Source: Histoplasma ohiense (Eukaryota; Ascomycota; Eurotiomycetes; Onygenales; Ajellomycetaceae). Taken from it: 64,000 nucleotides of DNA. Shown here in pieces: positions 50,259 through 59,572 of the stretch. The notes under the pieces were generated by a model. That model saw only the letters and a list, made by a program, of their open reading frames with translations, did not search any database and had not been told where the DNA came from. How positions within the stretch are numbered: the stretch's first letter is position 1; the number at the start of each line of letters is the position of its first letter. Both the position numbers and the translations under genes were made by a program. The stretch covers positions 1,984,001-2,048,000 of the forward strand of contig JAEVHH010000003.1 of the NCBI GenBank assembly GCA_017607445.1, given 5' to 3'.

Positions 50259-51402
50259 TTATTCCACTCAGAGATTAAAAAACAGATCTGTCTCAGCTTG
50301 ATCAGTGTTATTCAAGAAATTATCATCAAGACAAATCTGCTTATTGTCTCAGATTTTCTCAACTGATGAAGCATGATGTTTCAATGATGACTTGAAAGCT
50401 GCAATTAATGATGTAATCACTGAGACTTCATAAATCACTGTTTCAGCTGAAGTCTCAGAAGAACTGTCTCATTGAATCTCATGAATCTTCACAGCAAAGG
50501 ATTTAACCACTGCTGTCACAGCACTCTGCAAAATATTAATGTTCAAAATATCCACATCAGCAACAATTAGATTCTCAGCAGTGTTGATAACTGTCTGAGT
50601 CAATTCAACAGCATCTACTGACATCTAATATAAGTTACTATTATATACTGTAAAACATCTGAATAATAACTTACTGAAATGCAAGTGTGCTTCATCACTG
50701 AGTAGTGCTTGCATTTTTTGTGTTGATTCTCAGCAGACTCACAATGATGGTGGAGGGATGTTGTCAAATGTTGAATACAACAACAGCAATATGCTGCTGT
50801 GTTTCTTTCTAATACTTTAATGAGACTGTTCACTTTCTTATTCTTGTCTACATTATTGATCAACTCAAGTAACACACCAAGATCTTGACTCAGCAAGAAT
50901 GACATCAATGTAATAGCAGAATATGAAAACATGATTTCTGAAATGCTGCTATAATTGAATGTTGCACTCTGCTGTGACAACAGATCATCAGAGTTCATAT
51001 AGAATTCTAGAATCTCATCTACATTCTTATAGATCTATATATCAAGTACAAACCTTGCAATAGCAGTTTGATATGTGGCAAATCTCTTATCTGAAACTTT
51101 GTCAGAAAGCAGCATCTTATGAAATTCATCAATCAAAGATTAATCAGTTTCATGAAAGCACTCAGACATCTGTATCTCATTAGTATCCACAATAATCTCA
51201 GTTTAATCAAACTTACAGCAGCACAACTTCTATTTGATATATGACAGATATGACAGTGTGTTCATTCATTGTTCACAAAGCAAAGATATACTGAAGGATT
51301 CTGCAATCTCTTCAGACAACTCAAGCAAATGCTCTCAATGACAGACAGTATATCACTCTTTATAGACTTCAAATCAGCAACAGAAACAGCTGGTTCTGAC
51401 AT
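50259..51402 (-). pseudogene. spliced antisense gene in the 3' region of Gypsy-3
   Basis: Read on the minus strand: exon 1 51402-51217 (62 codons, start MSEPAVSVADLKSIKSDIL), intron 51216-51170 (47 nt; GTAAGT donor, actaat branch-like motif, CAG acceptor), exon 2 51169-50675 (165 codons, including 127 open codons), intron 50674-50625 (50 nt; GTAAGT, TAG), exon 3 50624 to a stop at 50268-50270 (or 50259 if that TGA was Trp). Both introns are phase 0 and the joined frame of about 345 codons has only five stops, against dense stops in pol. Features: Cys/His cluster at the end of exon 1 (HCHICHISNRSC), a Cys run in exon 2 (AAYCCCCIQHLTTSLHHH). No family recognised. Confidence 0.65.
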
Positions 51403-51946
51403 TCTATCATAACTTTAAATTAATATCAAGATCTTGTTCAAAGAAGAAGAAGAAGCAAAAGCAATAAAAAAGAAAAACAAATATTGAAGATTGAAATCAA
51501 AGTTGCAATGTTGATCAAAGAGATTGCAACAACACAAAACTCAACTCAAAATGAAAAATGCAATCATGCAATCAAAAGTTCAAATTTTGCAATAAAAATT
51601 GCATAGAAGAATACAGTGTACTTTGTTTGATAAATTGATATATTCTTTTTTAATAAAAAATTGTTGATGATGATGTTGGTGATGATTTTGTTAAAGTACA
51701 ATTTTTGATGTAGAAGTCAAAGAAAAAAGATTCAGAGCTTGTGTCTAAATCATGATTGAACTGTAATAACACTGAAGATGAAAAAACATTCTTCTGAAAC
51801 AGCAGCACTTCAGAATTAACCTCAACAATTAATTCAGCTCAATTCTATAAACTTTATACAGCATCAATCACACAGCATACACTATAAACTTCACACAATT
51901 ACAATAAGAAGCTCTGAAGATCAGGTCTTTGAGAAAGAGAGATAAT

Positions 51947-52180
51947 TGTAATAGACACAATGAAAATATCTATATTAGAAAATAGCTATGTAATGATAGA
52001 AAGGTATAGAATATAAAGGATGAGATGTGGTGGCAACATTGTCTATATAATACTCACTGATATTCATAGATCTTAGAAGATCAGTGATCAGCTTTGAATA
52101 ATAGAGATTGCTACCTTCTTAATATTCTACATGCATACTTCACACTACTCTCATAATTATATCTAGAACTATCTTTTACA
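51947..52180 (+). repeat. 3' LTR of Gypsy-3
   Basis: 234 bp, ending TTTTACA directly before the gctgt duplication. It has lost the CpGs kept in the 5' LTR. Confidence 0.93.
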
Positions 52181-52185
52181 GCTGT

Positions 52186-53250
52186 GATATTAAAATTAAC
52201 TCATTATACAGTTTATATAAGAACAGTTATAATCTGTTTGTTGAATGTATTATAATCTCTGATATATTGAAGAAGATCTGTGTGAATTGTTATTACAATT
52301 CACTAAACAAATACTATAGCTTACAGTCTGATAAGTAATGAATTGTCTCTATTACATACAAATACATTAGCAAAAGATATATATAAAATATGTATACTGA
52401 CATGAAAATAATAGAAAATCAGCAGTTTATTATCTTCATCAATATAATTACTACTAACTCTGCATTATTATTATTATTCTTCTATTATAGATGTATGCAG
52501 TCAGTGACTATGACATCTATCTGAAATATTTCAGAATTTTTCAACTTAAAAATAAGCTAATATACAAAGTCAATTTAATACATATAATAGCAGAATTCCA
52601 GCCCAGAATCAAACAACTATTCAAACTATTCAATATAAGAAAGAATGTCAAAAGAATGACAACAGATCAATACATTTAATTTAAAACAAATGAAATAAAA
52701 ATTATAACAAAACAGCAGCTATTAAAAGAAAAGAAAAAAAAATCATTCACAAATCAAACTTTTCAAAACAAATCAAAATCAAAATAATCAAAATGAAACA
52801 AATTTCAAAATAATAAAATAAAAATAAAAATTAAAATTAAAATTAAAGCAAATATATAGAAACAAAAAAAAAAGAAAAAAAAATTAAGTTCATTATCAAA
52901 TCAAATTATTCAATTGAAATCTTATTACAATATTTGATTTTTTAAAATATTTCATCAAGAATTTATTTCCATTTTTTGTATTGAACAAAAGTTTTAAATT
53001 TAATTGTTTCAATTTAAACTTCTCTTTCAATCTCAATCTTAACTCTGTATACTTTATACAAAGTAAAAGAAAATACTCTGAGTTTTTATATAACTGATAA
53101 TCTGAATATAAGTTATTTAAATCATTTCTAATCTTTGTTAAATATAATTTGAAATAATTATATTCAAGTTTTAGCTGCATTATTGTAGCAAAAAGTTTCT
53201 TTTTATATTTTATCTACTAACTCTGCAACTGCAGAGGAGAATAAGAAGAG
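52186..53250. other. AT-rich interval, mostly unassigned
   Basis: Low-complexity A-rich DNA (for example 52680-52900). It contains a decayed SINE-like piece and two short ORFs (52491-52679 plus, 52896-53180 minus) that look like products of base composition. Confidence 0.4.
52464..52630 (-). repeat. possible decayed SINE remnant
   Basis: The stretch (att)n, cttctattatagatgtatgc, agtcagtgactatgac, and later tttaatacatataatag and cagcccagaatcaa, follows in order the inverted SINE at 55574-55790, with many differences. The tRNA-like head is not visible. Confidence 0.45.
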
Positions 53251-53511
53251 TGTAAAAAATAGATTGTAGAAATAATTATAAAAATAATATAAAATATACA
53301 TAAAAAATATTAAAAAGATAGTAATTTCTATTATTCAAAACTAATCACTGATTTTCTATAATCTATAAATATTAGTGAATGTTATATAGATAAAATTGTT
53401 ATTATATTATATTTATTATAATTGATTCTGATATATTCTATATCTTTCTATTATTATATAATTATTTTCTAATATAGATATTTTCGTTGCATCTATTATT
53501 GTATCTATTAC
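53251..53511 (-). repeat. old, very AT-rich solo LTR of Gypsy-3 type
   Basis: 261 bp; the complement starts TGTAATAGATAC and ends TTTTTTACA and follows the Gypsy-3 LTR along its length, including tctatattagaaaata and atcagtgattag. It keeps one CpG (ttcgttgc) but is far richer in A/T than the other copies. Target duplication not clear. Confidence 0.75.
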
Positions 53512-54078
53512 AAAGAAAGAAAAAGAGAAAGAAGCAGACTATCAGTATAAAATCAAATTAAACAACTGAATCATTCAATTCATTCAAAAAAAAAACAGAT
53601 GATATTTATGACAATGAAGAATAAAAAGAAAAATAATGAAATGAGTGATAATAAAGTCATAAAGTTGAAGTTATTACAACTGTAAATAAAGATATACTGA
53701 TTTCATAAAGTAAAGAAAAAGATGAAATATTTGTATAGAAAATAAAATAAAACTATAAATCTATTGCAGATGATTCAGCTCAGTTAATAAAACATTTTTA
53801 TAGATATTACAATTCTGATTAAAAAATTTTAAAAGTAAAAAATGATTTAAATAAGCTGTATAAATCTGTAAAATGAATTCAATGAAGTGATATTACTTTT
53901 TTCTTTTTTTTAATAATTAGTATCAATTTGAAATAACAGTTTTTTATATATTCAAAGATCTCTATTTTAACATCTGAGAATGATATTCTATAGACAATAA
54001 AGAAAAAACAATAGCAGTAGAAAAATTAATTGAGAAATTATAGAATCTCTGAATATATTTCATTTAATATACATTTTT
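53512..54078. other. AT-rich interval without recognisable gene
   Basis: A-rich, low complexity; nothing recognised. Confidence 0.4.
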
Positions 54079-54090
54079 TTTATTATTCTC

Positions 54091-54479
54091 GCCTCAGTGG
54101 CCGAATGGATAATGCGGCCACCAGGTAGCACCTTGGCATGAGAACTCAAGATTCATGAGTTCAAAATCCACAGAGAACAACATTACATTCAGAGTCAACT
54201 TCTCAGTTTCTAAAATAATAAGATGTGAACTTATCAAGTAGATATCTTCAGATGAATCTATTATCTGATTTAGTTTATTATTTCTGAGCTGAAAATCTGT
54301 ATTGTATGTATCAAATTCTGTCTTTCATTAATTTTTCTATGTTTTTGTTATATTCTTGATGTCATTCAACACTAAGCATTCCTCTGGTATAACCAACTCT
54401 TGCCTGTATTTAACATCACACAAGGACTTTTCATAAGCGCTGCTTGTATACAAGTATAATAGAAGAATAATAATAATAA
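54091..54479 (+). mobile_element. SINE copy 1 (tRNA-derived head)
   Basis: 389 bp. The head tggccgaatggataatgcgg resembles an RNA polymerase III A box, and gagttcaaaatcc a decayed B box. An AT-rich body is followed by an (aat)n tail. 12-bp duplication tttattattctc (54079-54090, 54480-54491). Confidence 0.85.
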
Positions 54480-54667
54480 TTTATTATTCTCATTCAGCAG
54501 AATAGTCAACTGACTGATATTTATAATTTCAAAAAATGTAATATACAGCTGATTATATAAGAATATGAGATTTCTGAAATTAATATCAACTGTAGAAAAA
54601 GACTGCTCTTGAGACTTGTTGATTATCATACAAAATATAAACAGACTGAAAACTGACAGCAAATCAT

Positions 54668-55170
54668 ACTAAATAAATATAAAGAATATAATTATATAAA
54701 TACAGTTGAGAATATCTATAAAGAAAAAAATAAAGATTAATATCAGAGCTGTACAGACTGCAAAGCCAGCTGTTGAACTGACTATTCAATCACTTTGTGA
54801 ATTTGATGAAGTGTATGTGAGGTTACATGAGAACATGTTACAGTGTTTTTTGCACAGAAAAGTTGGTTTTTCTATAATATAAAGAGAGATATTACAGTAT
54901 TTTTTACACAGAAAAGTTGGTTTTTCTATAATATAAAAAGAGAAAGAGAGAATACTAAATGAATATAAAGAATGTAAATACAGTAGAGAACATCTGTAAA
55001 GAAAAGAATGAAGATTAATATCAGAGCTGTATAGACTGCAGAGCCAGCTGTTGAACTGACTGTTCAATCACTTTGTAAATTTGATGAGATGTATATGAGA
55101 TTATATGAGATCATATTACAGTGTTTTTTGCACAGAAAAGTTGGTTTTTCTATAATATAAAGAGAGATTA
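54668..55170. repeat. 287-bp tandem duplication with a short internal repeat
   Basis: 54668-54954 is followed by a second copy from 54955 to about 55170 (both begin actaaat and share agccagctgttgaactgact). A shorter motif, cacagaaaagttggtttttc, occurs three times (about 54852, 54908, 55132). No coding potential recognised. Confidence 0.8.
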
Positions 55171-55307
55171 TAATTCTAGTTTCAGATTATATTTTAGTTA
55201 TAAATTATCAGTTCTGATTCCATTTGATCTCATTTTGTATTACTCTATATAGATTGACAGTGATAGATAGATTAGCAGCGATAGCTAGCTTAGTTTATCT
55301 CAGCAAA

Positions 55308-55541
55308 CTCAGACACTTCGCAGAATAATTGCCGTTTTAACATTGATTTGATGATTATTCACTTTTTAAAGAAGCTGTGGGACATCTAAGTGGTTGTATT
55401 AGCATGTCAGTAGCTGAGACATATATGTGCGGTGCGCTAGTTTATGATAGACAGCCAACAGAAGCTAATCTCAAATAAATAATCAACTAATCAAAAATAG
55501 TCATATCATATAATATGCAATTATTCTGTGAAGTGTCTGAG
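55308..55541. mobile_element. candidate MITE-like inverted-repeat element
   Basis: A 25-bp terminal inverted repeat, 55308-55332 (ctcagacacttcgcag...) and 55517-55541 (...ctgtgaagtgtctgag), with one G/A mismatch. The 234-bp span has no coding potential and keeps several CpGs (gccgtttt, gtgcggtgcgc). Target duplication unclear, at most aaa on both sides. Confidence 0.6.
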
Positions 55542-55573
55542 AAAAAACAATTTCAGTTTGTTAACATCACAGA

Positions 55574-55964
55574 TTATTATTATTATTATTCTTCCATTAT
55601 ACTTGTATGCAAGCAGCGCTTATGACGAGTCCTTGTGTGATGTTAAATACAGGTAAGAGTTGGTTATACCAGAGAAATGCTTAGTGTTGAACAACATCAA
55701 GAATATAACAAAAATATAGGAAAATTAATGAAAGACAGAATTTGATACATACAATACAGATTTTCAGCTCAGAAACAATAAGCTAAATCAGATAGTAGAT
55801 TCATCTGAAGATATCTACTTGACAAGTTCACATCTCATTATTTTAGAAGCTGAGAAGTTGACTCTGAATGTAATGTTATCCCCTGTGGGTTTCAAACCCA
55901 CGAACCTTGGGTCCCCACGCCAAGGCGCTACCTGGTGGCCGCATTACCCATTCGGCCACCGGGG
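55574..55964 (-). mobile_element. SINE copy 2 (best-preserved tRNA-like head)
   Basis: 391 bp, inverted, with 15-bp perfect duplication tgttaacatcacaga (55559-55573, 55965-55979). On the complement, the head has CCCCGGT pairing with ACAGGGG (one mismatch) as an acceptor-like stem, an A-box-like stretch (55940-55959), and a perfect T-arm with GTGGG/CCCAC stem and TTTGAAA loop (55885-55901). CpGs are kept in the head. The tail is (aat)n. The mobility machinery must come from a LINE. Confidence 0.88.
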
Positions 55965-55979
55965 TGTTAACATCACAGA

Positions 55980-56600
55980 AACGATTTGCTCTATATCTTA
56001 TGTATGAATGAGAATAGTAAATCAACTTCATCTATTTAGCATCTCTGTATCATCTAGAGAAATCAACAAATCCCGACGAGCAAAACCCCGAACAAGCCCA
56101 TTTCTTTGAATTAGACAACGCGAGTACCCTCAGTCGATTCCTGCTGCCTCCTTCAATAACTGCTGCAAATTTGGAAAGATTTGATGAAGTTTTGAGAGAG
56201 ATATTTGATGAATAGTGTTTTGACATCTGCTTGAGCAGAGTTTCAACATTTCATCAAATTGCTCCATTAATACTGGGTCAAATCAACTCAGATTTTGATC
56301 ACAGATAGATCTATCTTATTTTGATAATCTATTAAAATCTTGTTCAATTTGATCTGCAGTTGCTTGAGTTATTTTTGATTCTTTGTTTGTGAAAACTCTG
56401 ATTGATTTTTGTGTTCCAACACATCTGTGCCAAGTCCCCTCTGAGTACCTCCCACGTGCCTGCCAAGTAATAAAAAGATACCTCGGCACAATTGACTAGT
56501 GCATACCCCATCAATTCAAATCCATTGTCCCTCAAATCCCTCATCGAATCCCTTTGAATAACCCCTCCATTGATAAGAACATAAGATAAAAGTGGAAATT
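55980..56600. other. CpG- and GpG-retaining island, possibly unique host DNA
   Basis: Unlike the surrounding repeats, this stretch keeps CpG (cccgacgag, ccccgaac, aacgcgagt, cagtcgatt, tcggcac, atcgaatcc) and CCC/GGG runs. A 66-codon minus-strand ORF (56344-56544, MRDLRDNGFELMGYALVN) matches nothing I recognise and keeps three Trp as TGG. It may be a fragment of single-copy DNA. Confidence 0.5.
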
Positions 56601-57399
56601 TCAGTGTTTGAAAGATAGCTTGATCTCTGCAAGTAGTTTATATATATATTTATATATATATAATCTATTATAAAGGAAAAAAGTGCAGGTTTAGCCTCTT
56701 AATTTTTCATTTGTATATCCATTTCTTTGAAAACTCAATATTCAACTTATTGAGAGCTATTCAGTAGAATAAAGTGTTTCAATTTGAATGAAAGAGAATT
56801 CATTTAGTATTGAAAGCTTTTGATTTTTCAGAAATATAATCTTAAACTGAGAAGGAGTCTAGTTTAAGCAGAGACTTTGATAAGCTTTTTATTAAAGAAA
56901 AAGACAAAGTTTGAAAGAGATAGAGTATTTTCTCTGTTTTAACTCTGAGTTAATAAAACAGAGATTTCTTGCTCAAAAATTCATATTTCTTTTATCTTAG
57001 TCAAAGACTGAAGAGCTTTTATTAATACTGATCAATCTGCTATTATATATCTTTTCTTTTTCAATTGAGCTGCACATTTGTTGTGTGGGGAGATTGCTGA
57101 AATAAAGAATATAATCAGCTAGTTTTAACAGCTTCTCTTCAAAAAGCTGAGTATTTTTTATTAGTTTTTCTTTTAAAAACTGACATTTCAATTTTGACTT
57201 ATTCAAATTAAAATCATTAGTTTCTCCCCTCTTTAATCTTTGTAACCCTCAGTCTGTGAAGATTTAACTGATTTATCTCTAAAAATCAGTATTAGTTTAT
57301 TAAGTTCTCTTGAAAAACTTAATCTAGTTACTATCACTAGTAGGAAAAATAGTTTGAAACACAATCAAATACTTTAAATCTATCAGTATATCTATCATA
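56601..57399. other. AT-rich interval upstream of LINE-B ORF1
   Basis: Includes a (ta)n-like stretch near 56640-56670 and a 69-codon minus-strand ORF (56997-57206) of lysine-rich, coiled-coil-like composition. The sequence before 57400 may be 5' UTR of the LINE-B element. Nothing else recognised. Confidence 0.4.
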
Positions 57400-58712
57400 A
57401 TGATAGAGAAGAATGTCTTTTCTGAGGAAATTTCTGAAATTGAATTTCTTAAAAAAAGAAAAAAGAAATATCAAGATCAGATGCAAGAGATTCAAAATCT
57501 TGAAAAGACTGCTAAATGCTTGAAGAATCAATGTATGAAGGAAAAAGACACTGAAATACTTCATATATTGCTTATTCAAGTAAGACAACTGAAGAAAATT
57601 ATCAAGTACAAAATGAGAATCTCATCAAAACTTGAAAAGATATTTGAGATGAAGTCTATATCTCAAGTTCAGATTCAAAAAATAGAGCAAAAATCTTATA
57701 CTCAAGCAGCAGTAAATATTGCAACAGAAAACACATCTTCTTTGAAAAAGAAATATATTCAAGTCTCAAAAACTGCTTCTTCTCTGAGTTCTCAGATCAC
57801 AGAGAAATCAAGAAAGGAATTGAAAGAGGAAAAGTTTCTTCAATCAAAAACTCAAAGATTGATTGTTACAATCTTTAACAAAGAGATTTTTGAGAAGAAA
57901 ATGCTGTCAAATGCAGGTCTTATTTTTCAACTGAGAAATGAAATAAATCATGCACTGAATTCTATCTCTGAATCCAAGCTACAAAAGTCAGTGATAGCTT
58001 CAGTTGAAAGCTCTTTTCTTGGAAACTCAATTATTCTCACCACTATACCTGATTTCAATTGCCCCGGTGGCCGAATGGGTAATGCGGCCATCAGGTAGCG
58101 CCTTGGTGTGGGGACTCAAGATGTGTGAGTTCAAAACTCACAGAGAACAACATTACATTCAGAGTCAACTTCTCAGCTTCTAAAATAATGAGATGTGAAC
58201 TTGTCAAGTAGATATCTTCAGATGAATCTACTATCTGATTTAGTTTATTGTTTCTGAGCTGAAAATCTGTATTGTATGTATCAAATTCTGTCTTTCATTA
58301 ATTTTTCTATATTCTTGTTATATTCTTGATGTTGTTCAACACTAAGCATTCCTCCAGTATAATCAACTCTTGACTGTATTTAACATCACACAAGGACTCA
58401 TCATAAGCGCTGCTTGCATACGAGTATAATGGAAGAATAATAATAATAATAAATAATAACCTGATTTCAATTCCAATTTTCTTATTCAAAATCAGCAGAT
58501 CTGGGCACTCATAATTGAATCTCTTTTAAAAACTGAAATCTCAGTTGAAAAGAATGAGAAATGGGGAAAATTTGTGCTTCATGATATATCAACTGCAATC
58601 TTCAATCATGATGATGAGCTGATTCAGCTGGAACATGAAATTGAAGATTTTAATTCAATCAAGTTGAAAAAACTTTCTATCTGATTGAACAGTTCAGAAC
58701 AAAGAGAAAATA
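57400..58712 (+). pseudogene. LINE-B ORF1 (gag-like), disrupted by SINE copy 3 and cut by Gypsy-2c
   Basis: Open from ATG 57400 to the SINE at 58061 and, after removing the SINE and one duplication copy, in frame from 58473 to a TGA near 58681. The first part is coiled coil (EISEIEFLKKRKKKYQDQM). The second resembles ORF1 proteins of fungal LINEs: QRLIVTIFNKEIFEKK, LRNEINHALNSISESKLQK, NSIILTTIPDFNS, NQQIWALIIESLLKTEIS, KWGKFVLHDISTAIFN. Unlike the other genes here it keeps TGG codons and has almost no stops, so it has been hit much less. Gypsy-2c starts at 58728, right after its end. The assignment rests on memory of the family pattern. Confidence 0.6.
58061..58458 (+). mobile_element. SINE copy 3, inserted in LINE-B ORF1
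   Basis: 398 bp starting gccccggtggccgaatgggt, with a 14-bp perfect duplication acctgatttcaatt (58047-58060, 58459-58472). Its head keeps several CpGs. The tail is (aat)n. Insertion of 412 bp in total shifts the ORF1 frame. Confidence 0.88.
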
Positions 58713-58727
58713 GATAAAATAGCTCAG

Positions 58728-59197
58728 TGTGACGGGTTAGCACTCATTAGTAATTAACTTACGCAATCAACTCCTCTTCTGCACCCGCTCATTTCTGACT
58801 GTTGTGATCTTGTGTAACCCTCGATGTTCTTCTGCTCTGTGCTCCACACTTGTATAGTTTCTAATGATTCTTCTGCATAGCTTCTTACATTCTCTCACTC
58901 TGTGTTTCATACTTGTGTAGTCTCTAATGATTCTTCTGCATAGCTCTCAATGATTCCTCCATCCCACACTCTGCACTTGTATAGCTTCTAATGATTCTTA
59001 CACATACTTCTTAATGTTCTTTCACTTCACACTCCACTGTGGAGCAGCTTCTGATATTCTTTCACTCTGAACTTTTCTCTATAAGAACCCTCTTTGTATG
59101 ATCTTTTCTTCTGATTTCTTTTCTCTTTCTTTTCTTAATCAATTCATAATCTGTATTAAAATAGTGCTAGATCATTAATTGAAGTACATCTGTTATA
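58728..59197 (+). repeat. 5' LTR of Gypsy-2c, 470 bp
   Basis: About 63 bp shorter than the 533/534-bp LTRs of copies 2a and 2b, which equals one of the internal tandem units. It keeps CpGs at the left end (gacgggtt, cttacgcaatc, cacccgctc, ctcgatg). Confidence 0.93.
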
Positions 59198-59572
59198 TTA
59201 TGAATTGATTCTTCTGCATTTAAAATCTGAGTGTTTTGTTATTAGTTCTTACATCTGAGTGCATCATTATCAGTTCTTACATCTGAGTGCATTGTTTACA
59301 GGTCTGAGTGTCTAGTTGTTACAAGAGATCTCTCATGAGTCTGAGTGTCTTTATTGTTAGTTATATAGACTGTCATGCCTAAGCATCTGAGACACAATTG
59401 ACTATATTCTACAAGGCTTGAGTGTCTATGAACTGTAACACTGTGAATAGTGTTCATGAAGAAGCTTGATCAAGCTTAGCACCACAATACTGCAAATAGT
59501 GTCTGTGAGAGAACTGAGTGCCTACAAGTATTCTCTTTCTTTTATTATTATTACATGTTCTTAGATATCAAA
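59198..59572 (+). other. Gypsy-2c 5' leader
   Basis: Starts ttatgaattgattc, has the tctgagtgc repeats (59225-59300) and the perfect palindrome AAGCTTGATCAAGCTT at 59462-59477. Confidence 0.75.

Larger units (their letters stand above)
18686..52180 (+). mobile_element. Gypsy-3, complete LTR retrotransposon spread over 33.5 kb by nested insertions
   Basis: Two 234-bp LTRs (18686-18919, 51947-52180), starting TGTAATAGAC and ending TTACA, are flanked by the perfect 5-bp duplication gctgt (18681-18685, 52181-52185). Its own sequence is 18686-20355, 39035-40473, 40750-40759 and 48255-52180, about 7.05 kb. Across each nested insertion the protein frame rejoins once the element and one target-duplication copy are removed, for example the RNase H stretch around 40469 and 48255. 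Content is gag, pol with chromodomain, a 3' region with a spliced antisense gene, and LTRs. Coding regions are decayed. Confidence 0.95.

Noticed and set aside
52896..53180. Minus-strand 94-codon ORF as a gene
   Set aside because: Composition (Leu, Lys, Asn, Tyr) follows the very AT-rich base content; no motif recognised.
54091..54180. Functional tRNA gene
   Set aside because: The tRNA-like head is followed by a long body and tail, occurs in three copies with target duplications, and lacks a clear anticodon arm. It is a SINE head.
56997..57206. Minus-strand 69-codon ORF as a gene
   Set aside because: Lysine-rich, short, in AT-rich DNA, with no recognisable motif or neighbouring signals.
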